From Gammaproteobacteria bacterium (GTDB lineage: Bacteria > Pseudomonadota > Gammaproteobacteria > GCA-001735895), in contig WGBK01000404.1 in NCBI GenBank assembly GCA_015494335.1, positions 1 to 5,644 of the forward strand: 5,644 nt of DNA, in the 5' to 3' direction. The first letter of the stretch is position 1, and each line of letters opens with the position of its first letter. The position numbers were made by a program, and so were the translations under genes. Positions 1 to 5,151 of this stretch are shown here, in pieces. The notes under the pieces are model-generated. The model was not told where the DNA came from. It saw only the letters and a program-made list of their open reading frames with translations, and did no database searches.

Positions 1-1269
1 ATGGTCGGCGCCGGCATCTTCGCCCTGCTCGGCGAGGCCAGCGCAATCGCCGGCAGCGCCGTGTACCTGTCCTTTATCATCGGCGGCGTCATAGCGCTGT
101 TTTCCGGCTATTCCCTGGGCAAGCTGGGAGCGCGCTACCCGGCTGCCGGCGGCATCGTCGAATACCTGACCCAGGCCTTCGGCAGCGGACTGTTCACCGG
201 CGGCATGAGCATCCTGCTCTACCTGACCGCGGTCATCTCTCTGAGCCTGATCGCCAAGGCCTTCGGCAACTACGCCACCACCTTCATGCCGGACCAGACC
301 TCTTCCTGGTGGCGGCATGTGTTCACGATCTCCATCGTGCTGCTGTTCGTGGCCATCAACCTGCGCGGCGCGCGCGATGTGGCGGTCTGGGAACGCATCA
401 TCGTCTTCCTCAAGTTCAGCGTGCTGACGGCCCTCGCCGTCGTGGGCATTTTCTACCTGAAACCGGATCTGCTGAGCCCCGAGCGTTACCCGCCGATGAA
501 GGATGTCTTCTTCAGCCTGGCGGTGACCTTCTTCGCCTTCGAGGGCTTTCGCGTCATCACCAACACCGCCGAGGACATGCCCAACCCGGCGCGGCAGCTG
601 CCACGCGCGATGGTGATCTCCATCCTGCTGGTGATGGCCCTGTATGTGGCCATCGCCTTTGCCGTGTTCGGCAACCTGCCCACCGACCGGGTCATCGCGG
701 CGAAGGACTACGCCCTGGCCGAGGCCGCGTTGCCGGTCTTCGGCCAGATCGGCTTCACGGTGGTGGCGATTACCGCCTTGATCTCCACCGCATCCTCGAT
801 CAACGCCAACCTCTATGCCGTAACCAATGTGACCTACGAACTGGCGCGTAACGGCCAGTTGCCGGGCATGTTCGGCAAGCCGATCGGTCACAGCCGCGAG
901 GGACTCATCGTCAGCGGCCTGCTGATCATCGTGCTGGCCTTGCTGTTCGACCTGTCCGAGATCGCCGCCATCGGTTCGATCTCGATCCTGTTCGTCCATG
1001 CGGTCACCCATATCGGTCACCTGCGGCTGCGCCAGCAAACCGGTGCCTCAACGGGACTGATCTGGATCGCCATCCTGCTGACCCTGGGCGCCGCCGGCCT
1101 GGCACTGCACTACGCCAGTCGCCATTCGGACACCGTGGCGCTGATTCTGGCTGGCTTCTTCATCGTTTCCTTCAGTAGTGAATGGCTGCTACAGAAGCTG
1201 GCACACCGCCGCATCCTGCCGCGTACGCCCAAGGACTGGAAACTGGGCCAATGGCTGAAGAAGCCATGA
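1..1269 (+). CDS. APC-family amino-acid permease, 5'-truncated by window edge
   Basis: A polytopic inner-membrane transporter of the amino acid-polyamine-organocation family, probably importing an amino acid or amine with H+ or Na+. The visible 422 residues open with MVGAGIFALLGEA, the unwound TM1 substrate motif of APC proteins. That motif normally lies 15-30 residues into the protein, so the true start is outside the window and the Met at base 1 is probably internal. About eleven hydrophobic segments follow. The TM6-type stretch FFAFEGFRVITNTAEDMPNP (residues 177-196) and the TM8-type stretch around STASSINANLYAVTNVTYE (262-280) are typical of the family. The tail (400-422) is basic and cytoplasmic-like. 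The stop overlaps the start of the following hydrolase gene, implying co-transcription and translational coupling. The family is secure; the substrate cannot be read from the sequence. Confidence 0.9.
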   Translation: MVGAGIFALLGEASAIAGSAVYLSFIIGGVIALFSGYSLGKLGARYPAAGGIVEYLTQAFGSGLFTGGMSILLYLTAVISLSLIAKAFGNYATTFMPDQTSSWWRHVFTISIVLLFVAINLRGARDVAVWERIIVFLKFSVLTALAVVGIFYLKPDLLSPERYPPMKDVFFSLAVTFFAFEGFRVITNTAEDMPNPARQLPRAMVISILLVMALYVAIAFAVFGNLPTDRVIAAKDYALAEAALPVFGQIGFTVVAITALISTASSINANLYAVTNVTYELARNGQLPGMFGKPIGHSREGLIVSGLLIIVLALLFDLSEIAAIGSISILFVHAVTHIGHLRLRQQTGASTGLIWIAILLTLGAAGLALHYASRHSDTVALILAGFFIVSFSSEWLLQKLAHRRILPRTPKDWKLGQWLKKP

Positions 1270-2195
1270 AATTCCTTGCCGGCCTTTTCTCGCTGTTGCT
1301 GTTCGTCGGTGTTGCGGAGGCTGCTCCCGAACCGGGCCAGTGCCCGCGCCAGGGCAACTGGCTTCAGGTTCTGGGTTCCGGCGGACCGGAAGTGCAGGAC
1401 CGGCGCGCCTCGACCAGCTACCTGATCTGGATCGACGGCAAGGCGCGGTTGCTGGTCGATGCCGGCGGAGGCTCCGCCCTGCGCTTCGGCGAGGCCGGAG
1501 CCGAGGTCAAAACCCTCGACGCGGTGGTATTCAGCCATTTCCATGTCGATCACAGCGCCGATTTCCCGGTCCTGGTGAAATCATCCTTCTTCGAGGGGCG
1601 CGAGGCCGACCTGCCGGTGCTCGGCCCCGACGGCAATCGCTTCCTGCCCTCGACCCGTGAATTCCTGCAGCGCCTGTTCGATGCCGACCAGGGCGTGTGG
1701 CCCTACCTGTCCCATTTCCTGCCCGGTCAACGGCATTTCGCCTACGAGCTGCAGCCGATCAATGTCAAAAGCGACAGCGACGAGGTACGCAAGGTCTGGG
1801 AGAACGAGCGCATGAGCCTGAGTAGCGTGCGCGCCCATCACGGGCCTTTGCCGGCCCTGTCCTGGCGAGTGGATCTGAAGCAAGGCGGTTCGGTCAGCTT
1901 CAGCGGCGACATGAGTGGCCGCTACGGCAACCTGCCCCGGCTGGCCAAAAACAGTGACCTGCTGGTGGCTCACCATGCCATTGCCGAGGAAACCACGGGG
2001 GTCGGCCGGTTGCTGCACATGCCGCCATCGCTGATCGGCCGGTTTGCCGCCGAGGCCCGGACAAAACGACTGCTGCTGTCCCACCGCATGCTGCGCAGCC
2101 TCGGTCACGAGGACGAGAGCCGCCGCCTCATCGAAAAGAGCTATTCCGGAGAGATCGTCTTCGCCAACGACCTCGACTGCTTTCCTATTCCCTGA
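1266..2195 (+). CDS. exported metallo-beta-lactamase-fold hydrolase
   Basis: A 309-residue MBL-superfamily metal-dependent hydrolase, nearest in layout to the RNase Z/phosphodiesterase-like branch. The substrate is unknown. Residues 1-19 form a signal peptide (MKFLAGLFSLLLFVGVAEA, cleavage before AP), so it should act in the periplasm. The metal-site motif HFHVDH is at 91-96 inside SHFHVDHSAD. Further likely ligands are H191/H192 in AHHGPLPA, D215 in FSGDMSG and H273 in LLSHRM, so the dinuclear metal centre appears complete. STSYLIW (49-55) followed by LLVDAGGG (62-69) is the usual N-terminal strand pair. The ATG at 1266 overlaps the permease stop (ATGA). It is preferred over an in-frame ATG at 1182 because it places the signal peptide at the N-terminus. 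The Shine-Dalgarno sequence is weak, which suits coupling to the permease. Export makes a tRNA-processing role unlikely. Confidence 0.88.
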   Translation: MKFLAGLFSLLLFVGVAEAAPEPGQCPRQGNWLQVLGSGGPEVQDRRASTSYLIWIDGKARLLVDAGGGSALRFGEAGAEVKTLDAVVFSHFHVDHSADFPVLVKSSFFEGREADLPVLGPDGNRFLPSTREFLQRLFDADQGVWPYLSHFLPGQRHFAYELQPINVKSDSDEVRKVWENERMSLSSVRAHHGPLPALSWRVDLKQGGSVSFSGDMSGRYGNLPRLAKNSDLLVAHHAIAEETTGVGRLLHMPPSLIGRFAAEARTKRLLLSHRMLRSLGHEDESRRLIEKSYSGEIVFANDLDCFPIP

Positions 2196-2227
2196 TCGTC
2201 TGTCAGCAGACGGTCAACAGCAGGCAC

Positions 2228-2255
2228 AAAAAAACCCGCCTCGGTCAGAGGCGGG
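2228..2255 (-). terminator. intrinsic terminator between convergent genes
   Basis: An 8-bp perfect stem, CCCGCCTC (2235-2242) with GAGGCGGG (2248-2255), encloses a 5-nt loop. On the plus strand it is preceded by seven A residues (2228-2234), which read as a U tract for minus-strand transcripts, so it is a strong terminator for the small Cys-rich gene ending at 2281. For plus-strand transcripts from the permease-hydrolase unit ending at 2195, the following tract is only CTTATT. It may work bidirectionally, but more weakly in that direction. Confidence 0.85.
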
Positions 2256-2280
2256 CTTATTGCGCATGGGGCCGATCGCC

Positions 2281-2475
2281 TCAATCCTTGCGCGTCATGT
2301 CCTGGCCGCAACACATCGGCGACTTGATCATGCCGTGGCCTTCGGGGCACTTGGCGACATGTACCACCTCGCCTTCTTCGGTGGTGATGCTGTCATGCAC
2401 CAGTTGCTCTTCGCAGGTGCCGCAGGTCATGGTACCCAGGCTCATGCCACAGACTTCACAGACATAGATTGCCAT
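2281..2475 (-). CDS. small Cys-rich (zinc-ribbon/rubredoxin-like) metal-binding protein
   Basis: A 64-residue protein with seven cysteines: CEVC (6-9), CGTC (18-21), CPEGH (43-47) and CC (55-56) in the C-terminal motif IKSPMCCGQDM. Two CxxC knuckles plus a third Cys/His cluster suggest binding of one or two Zn or Fe ions. No signal peptide or membrane segment is seen, so it is probably cytoplasmic. The start at 2475 is fixed by a GAGGAGA ribosome binding site five bases upstream; longer in-frame extensions to 2634 have no family-like sequence. The gene is monocistronic and ends at a strong terminator. I recognise the general pattern of small cysteine-rich proteins but not a characterised function. 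A rubredoxin would have two CxxCG-type knuckles and be aromatic-rich, which does not fit well. Redox carriage, metal storage or a regulatory zinc ribbon all remain possible. Confidence 0.8.
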   Translation of the reverse strand: MAIYVCEVCGMSLGTMTCGTCEEQLVHDSITTEEGEVVHVAKCPEGHGMIKSPMCCGQDMTRKD

Positions 2476-2574
2476 CTTGTTCTCCTCGCTGGTTGCCGAC
2501 AGAGCCGGTCGTATCGTGTGCGCCCCTTCCGCCTGCGGATTTCGTTCCGCCACCTTCGGGGGCCTTGCCGATGA

Positions 2575-2603
2575 AGTGTGTAATATTTCACATTTTTTGG
2601 CAA
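2575..2603 (-). promoter_or_regulatory. probable promoter region for the small Cys-rich gene
   Basis: This is the most AT-rich stretch of the 2476-2651 intergenic region. On the minus strand TTGCCA (2598-2603) is a good -35 match. The hexamer 17 bp further on (CACACT, 2575-2580) matches the -10 consensus poorly, and the better TATTAC (2580-2585) is too close at 12 bp. On the plus strand TAATAT (2581-2586) could be a -10 for the acidic ORF, but no -35 is correctly spaced. Promoter activity is likely somewhere here; the exact boxes are uncertain. Confidence 0.3.
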
Positions 2604-2651
2604 CACGGATCCTACAATGGATCGTCCGCTCCACAAGCAGTATTCAAGAAC

Positions 2652-2861
2652 ATGTCCGACGATAGCGTAGTATTTCTCGATCCGTCTCTCGAAGACGATG
2701 ACTCCACCCAGTGGCAGAGTGAGGAAGATCGGGCCCGACTGCTCAAGGACGAAGCGACCGATGACCTAGGAGACGACGACACCACCCTGATCGATCCCAC
2801 CCAGAGGCTAGACCCCGCGAGTTGCAGCGGAATCCCCTTATGGCGCTGGGCCTTCGGCTGA
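2652..2861 (+). CDS. small acidic protein of unknown function, possibly a truncated remnant
   Basis: A 69-residue ORF that I do not recognise. Residues 1-55 are extremely rich in Asp/Glu, with runs EDDD, DDLGDDD and QSEEDR, plus the phrase DDTTLIDPTQRLDP. The final stretch SCSGIPLWRWAFG differs in composition and reads like an unnatural tail. Codons in the acidic part suit the surrounding GC-rich DNA, and it does not look like the antisense of another gene. No signal peptide or membrane segment is seen, and there is no good Shine-Dalgarno before the ATG at 2652. A shift by one base near 2815 would open a frame (RELQRNPLMALGLRLIS...) that runs into the first 31-bp repeat and stops at 2903-2905. 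It could therefore be a genuine small protein, a frameshifted gene, or the 5' stub of a longer gene whose remainder was lost at the repeats. Confidence 0.45.
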   Translation: MSDDSVVFLDPSLEDDDSTQWQSEEDRARLLKDEATDDLGDDDTTLIDPTQRLDPASCSGIPLWRWAFG

Positions 2862-2890
2862 TCTCTCGCTCTGGGCACACTCTGCCGGTA

Positions 2891-2974
2891 GCCTTCGCAG
2901 CATAAGGCCGTCCCTGGCCAAGCGCTGCTCTCGGCCATCCTTGGCCTTCGCAGCATAAGGCCGTCCCTGGCCAA
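2891..2974. repeat. two copies of a 31-bp direct repeat with GGCC palindromes
   Basis: The same 31-bp unit occurs at 2891-2921 and 2944-2974 without mismatch, separated by 22 bp (period 53). It begins GCCTTCGCAGCATAAGGCC and ends CCCTGGCCAA. Each copy can fold on GCCTT/AAGGC. The spacer adds GGCCA-TCCT-TGGCC (2933-2946), giving a cluster of small GGCC hairpins. The array lies after the acidic ORF and directly abuts the hsp20 terminator. This resembles intergenic REP/BIME-like palindromic elements, but I cannot assign a named family. Confidence 0.75.
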
Positions 2975-2999
2975 AAAAAGACCCGCGGATGCGGGTCTT
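2973..2999 (-). terminator. intrinsic terminator of hsp20
   Basis: A 9-bp perfect stem, AAGACCCGC (2978-2986) with GCGGGTCTT (2991-2999), encloses a GGAT loop. Seven A residues (2973-2979) on the plus strand read as a U tract on the minus strand. It lies 23 bp beyond the hsp20 stop codon. The A tract overlaps the last bases of the second 31-bp repeat. Confidence 0.88.
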
Positions 3000-3021
3000 C
3001 AAGCGAGGATGGGAATCGGAT

Positions 3022-3450
3022 CTACTTGATTGAAACCGAGATCTTCTTCGGCTTGGCTTCCTCGGCCTTGGGCAGGTGGACGATCAGCACGCCATCCTTG
3101 CTTTCGGCCTCGATCCTGGTTTCGTCGACATTCTCGGGCAGCGAGAAGCTACGGGAGAAGCGGCCGTAGAAGCGCTCGATGCGATGCTCCTTCTCGTCCT
3201 TGTACTCGTTCTTGCGTTCGCCGCTGATGGTGACCACGCCATTGTTGACATCGACGCTGATGTCATCCTTGGGCACACCGGGCAGTTCGGCCTTGATCAG
3301 GAATTCGTCGTCGTTCTCGACGATATCCACGGACGGCGACCAGTCGGCACTGAGCACGCCTTCCTGAGACGGATTCTGAGCCAGGGCCCGGTTGTAGGTT
3401 TTCAGCAGGTCTTCCATTTCGGCAAAGGGATTCCAGCGAGTGATGTTCAT
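3022..3450 (-). CDS. small heat-shock protein, Hsp20/alpha-crystallin family
   Basis: A 142-residue ATP-independent holdase chaperone that binds unfolding proteins in the cytoplasm as large oligomers. It opens with MNITRWNPFAEMEDL, typical of class-A bacterial Hsp20 (Hsp18/HspA type) rather than E. coli IbpA/IbpB. The alpha-crystallin domain spans about 38-130, with WSPSVDIVE (38-45), AELPGVPKDDI (54-64), the GVVTISGERK strand (71-80) and the conserved GVLIVHLPK (120-128). The C-terminal ISVSI (137-141) provides the I/V-x-I/V anchor used for oligomer assembly. Length is normal and no key motif is missing. An AAGGAGGT ribosome binding site (3459-3466) eight bases upstream fixes the start. The gene has its own sigma-32-type promoter and terminator, so it is probably a monocistronic heat-shock gene despite the upstream PAP2 gene on the same strand. 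Confidence 0.95.
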   Translation of the reverse strand: MNITRWNPFAEMEDLLKTYNRALAQNPSQEGVLSADWSPSVDIVENDDEFLIKAELPGVPKDDISVDVNNGVVTISGERKNEYKDEKEHRIERFYGRFSRSFSLPENVDETRIEAESKDGVLIVHLPKAEEAKPKKISVSIK

Positions 3451-3486
3451 GATCTTGTACCTCCTTCATCTGTGTTGCTGTAGCGA

Positions 3487-3514
3487 AGATGGTTTCGAGT
3501 GGAGGATTTTCAAG
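3487..3514 (-). promoter_or_regulatory. sigma-32 (RpoH) heat-shock promoter of hsp20
   Basis: On the minus strand CTTGAAA (3508-3514) matches the sigma-32 -35 consensus exactly. After 13 bp, AACCATCT (3487-3494) matches six of the seven specified positions, or nearly so, of the CCCCATNT -10 consensus (the first two C are A). Predicted transcription starts near 3480, about 30 bases before the ATG, leaving room for the strong ribosome binding site. The promoter sits in the 85-bp gap after the PAP2 stop codon. Confidence 0.8.
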
Positions 3515-3535
3515 GGTTCGGAAACCGGCCGCAGC

Positions 3536-4327
3536 TCAGAATTGCCACCTGAGTGACAGTAGCCAGTCATCGCCCAGCGCTTGCAGATCGACCCGGGGGA
3601 TCGTTTCACCATCTCCCATCCAGGCTTCGGCAGCAGTCGTAACGAAACGCCCCAGGGCCCAGCCCACGAGCACATCCGATGGATAGTGCATGCCGGCCTC
3701 GACCCGGGCCCAAGCGGTGATCATCGCCGCCCCCTGCCCTGCCCGGCACAGGTCTCGGGAAACCGCCGGAACACCGCCGGATCGCGACAGGTTGTAACAG
3801 GCCAGCTGGGCCTGGGCCGAGGCCGTGGTGGCATGACCGGAAGGAAAACTCCGAAGGTTCAGCCCATTGGGCCGCTCGCGGTCGGCCAGGGACTTGATAC
3901 CCGAGGTCAGGCCTCGGGCCGTCTTGGCCGCCAGCCACTGTTGCAGCAACAGCTGCCCCTTCAGGGACAACCAGTCCGCCGGCGCTTGCGGCCCCGGTGG
4001 CAGCAGCAGGGACCCGAGCCACAGAACCCCCGTGGCATCGCGCCAGTCATCGCTGGCCTGTTGCGCCCGGGCCGTGGAACCAAACAGCGGGGTTTCCTCG
4101 CGAAGATGCCGCGAAAGCCGTTCATCGGCGCCACCCAGCTGCAAGGCCGTGGCCGCCAGCAGTGGTCCCCAGACTGCCGGATCGGAAGCGACGCGGCGGA
4201 CGCTTTGACCGATCTGGCGCCAACCCGGCGTCCAGTTCAGGTCTTCCCCGGGCATCGGACCCGACCCCTTGCTGGCGCAACCCGACAGCACGATCAGCAG
4301 CAACAGTATCCCGCTGGATCCTCTCAT
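3536..4327 (-). CDS. PAP2-family phosphatase, predicted lipoprotein
   Basis: A 263-residue member of the PAP2 (type 2 phosphatidic acid phosphatase/haloperoxidase) superfamily, which hydrolyses phosphate monoesters or diphosphates, often on lipids. The three catalytic motifs are complete: K145-x6-R152-P153, PSGH (162-165, H165 general acid) and AR-x5-H-x3-D (R208, H214 nucleophile, D218); the usual Ser before R208 is Ala. The N-terminus is a lipoprotein signal with lipobox LSGC (C17). Unlike integral PAP2 enzymes, few segments look long enough to span the membrane, so it is probably a lipid-anchored periplasmic enzyme. The C-terminus LLSLRWQF has alternating residues and a terminal Phe, like the last strand of outer-membrane proteins. 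The Shine-Dalgarno is poor, but the lipobox position supports the ATG at 4327. It is divergent from the heme-protein gene. The substrate (for example lipid A, undecaprenyl-PP or phosphatidic acid) cannot be decided. Confidence 0.88.
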   Translation of the reverse strand: MRGSSGILLLLIVLSGCASKGSGPMPGEDLNWTPGWRQIGQSVRRVASDPAVWGPLLAATALQLGGADERLSRHLREETPLFGSTARAQQASDDWRDATGVLWLGSLLLPPGPQAPADWLSLKGQLLLQQWLAAKTARGLTSGIKSLADRERPNGLNLRSFPSGHATTASAQAQLACYNLSRSGGVPAVSRDLCRAGQGAAMITAWARVEAGMHYPSDVLVGWALGRFVTTAAEAWMGDGETIPRVDLQALGDDWLLSLRWQF

Positions 4328-4375
4328 GAGGACTTTCTACCCTGTCCCCGGCGACCTGTCCATGCCCGTCGAAAC

Positions 4376-4391
4376 ATCAGCAAATGCTGAT
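4376..4391. promoter_or_regulatory. 16-bp palindrome, candidate regulator binding site
   Basis: ATCAGCAAATGCTGAT is a perfect inverted repeat with 7-bp arms and a two-base centre. It lies nine bases upstream of the -35 box of the heme-protein promoter, centred about 52 bp before the predicted transcription start, a usual place for an activator. It also lies in the divergent region of the PAP2 gene. It matches neither the FNR/ANR nor the CRP consensus. The binding protein is unknown. Confidence 0.4.
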
Positions 4392-4400
4392 ACAGGTTTA

Positions 4401-4429
4401 TTGGCACGGGGCGGCCGGTTGCCTAAAAT
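4401..4429 (+). promoter_or_regulatory. sigma-70 promoter of the heme-protein gene
   Basis: TTGGCA (4401-4406) and TAAAAT (4424-4429) are separated by exactly 17 bp and each match five of six consensus bases. Transcription would start near 4436, giving a leader of about 28 bases before the ATG at 4464. The AT-rich -10 stands out clearly against the GC-rich spacer. Confidence 0.72.
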
Positions 4430-4463
4430 CGCCTTTCCGCACAACAGAGACAAGGAGAACCCC

Positions 4464-5030
4464 ATGAAAACGATACGACTCGCAAGTGTTGCCGCCCTGG
4501 TCGTGGTGCTGGCCAGCCTGCCGGCCCAGGCCGTCGAAGTGGACCAGAAGGCCTTGAAGAAGGAAGCCATCGGCATCGTCAAGCGCTTTGGCGGGACCCT
4601 CAAGCCCGAGCTGAAGAAGGCGCTCAAGAGCGGCGGTCCCGCCCATGCCATCAGCGTATGTTCGGAGAAGGCTCCGGCCATTGCCCAGCAGCTGCGCAGC
4701 GATACCGGCTGGTACATCAAGCGCGTCAGCCTCAAGCCGCGCAACCCCGGCGCCAAGCCCGATGCCTGGGAAGAGAAGGTGCTGAAGATGTTCGACCAGC
4801 GCCAGGCCCAGGGCGAGGATCCGAAGAAGATGGCCTACGCCGAGGTCGTTGACGGCAAGTTCCGCTTCATGAAGGCGCAAGGCGTGGAAAAGGTCTGCCT
4901 GAACTGCCATGCCGCCAAGGTCAAGCCCGAGGTCGAGGCCGCGCTGAAGGCAAAATACCCGATGGACAAAGCCCGCGGCTACAGCCTCGGCCAGATCCGC
5001 GGCGCCTTCAGCCTGGCGAAGGACCTGTAG
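4464..5030 (+). CDS. periplasmic c-type heme protein, Tll0287-like (DUF3365) family
   Basis: A 188-residue exported monoheme protein. Residues 1-23 form a Sec signal peptide (ending LASLPAQA, cleavage before VEVD). The heme-binding CLNCH is at 145-149. The rest fits the Tll0287-like/DUF3365 domain: a helical N-terminus, the AISVCSEKAPAIA segment (62-74), VSLKPRNPGAKPDAWE (88-103) and the C-terminal signature YSLGQIRGAFS (173-183). In cyanobacterial Tll0287 this PAS-like fold carries a heme with His/Cys axial ligation; C66, in the conserved VC position, is the likely counterpart. Roles suggested for the family are redox or gas sensing and electron transfer; none is proved here. An AAGGAG site (4452-4457), six bases before the ATG, fixes the start over in-frame extensions to 4269. 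It has its own promoter and a downstream hairpin, so it is probably monocistronic. Heme attachment would need the cytochrome c maturation system, not seen in this window. Confidence 0.9.
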   Translation: MKTIRLASVAALVVVLASLPAQAVEVDQKALKKEAIGIVKRFGGTLKPELKKALKSGGPAHAISVCSEKAPAIAQQLRSDTGWYIKRVSLKPRNPGAKPDAWEEKVLKMFDQRQAQGEDPKKMAYAEVVDGKFRFMKAQGVEKVCLNCHAAKVKPEVEAALKAKYPMDKARGYSLGQIRGAFSLAKDL

Positions 5031-5046
5031 ACAGCAGCTCCGTCCA

Positions 5047-5083
5047 CGGCTGGCGGCGCCCGTCGCCGCCGGCCGGTTATTGC
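5047..5083 (+). terminator. GC-rich hairpin after the heme-protein gene, probable terminator
   Basis: A 12-bp stem pairs 5047-5058 with 5064-5075 (core GGCGGCG/CGCCGCC, one G-T pair) around a CCCGT loop, starting 17 bases after the stop codon. Only a weak GTTATT tract follows, so termination may be partial, or the hairpin may mainly protect the 3' end. Confidence 0.55.
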
Positions 5084-5084
5084 G

Positions 5085-5111
5085 GAAACCGAGGTTTCTT
5101 ACACCTCGAAA
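5085..5111. promoter_or_regulatory. overlapping inverted repeats upstream of hglS, candidate operator
   Basis: GAAACCGAGGTTTC (5085-5098) is a perfect 14-bp palindrome. It overlaps a second one, CGAGGT-N7-ACCTCG (5090-5108), and a further GAAA at 5108-5111 gives TTTC-N9-GAAA. Such stacked half-sites 40-65 bases before the hglS ATG suggest a transcription-factor site. In enterobacteria ydcJ neighbours the LysR-type regulator gene ydcI, so a LysR-type site is conceivable. No well-spaced -35/-10 pair could be assigned. Confidence 0.35.
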
Positions 5112-5151
5112 TTATTTGTCCTGCGCTGCCCCGCCGGTCGACAATAGGCGG

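Noticed and set aside
1182..1265. Upstream in-frame start for the MBL hydrolase
   Set aside because: It would bury the signal peptide behind 28 residues encoded inside the permease gene; the ATG at 1266 gives a normal exported N-terminus.
1581..2108. Minus-strand open frame of 175 codons inside the MBL hydrolase gene
   Set aside because: No family-like motifs, low-complexity composition, and it lies opposite a well-supported gene.
2597..2618. Plus-strand promoter TTGGCA...TACAAT
   Set aside because: The two hexamers are only 10 bp apart, too close for a sigma-70 promoter.
2612..2974. Minus-strand open frame of 120 codons over the acidic ORF and repeats
   Set aside because: The Ser/Arg-rich translation is the mirror image of the acidic codons and repeats. 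There is no ribosome binding site, and it would begin just after the hsp20 terminator.
2891..2974. CRISPR array
   Set aside because: There are only two repeats, the spacer is 22 bp and itself palindromic and GGCC-rich, and no cas gene is nearby.
3581..4390. Long plus-strand open frame of 269 codons
   Set aside because: It is antisense to the PAP2 gene, whose three catalytic motifs and lipobox are intact. Its translation is Arg/Pro/Gln-rich, as expected of a shadow of GC-rich DNA.
4269..4463. Upstream in-frame start for the heme protein
   Set aside because: The extension would run through the predicted promoter and palindrome and place 65 unrelated residues ahead of a clear signal peptide and ribosome binding site.
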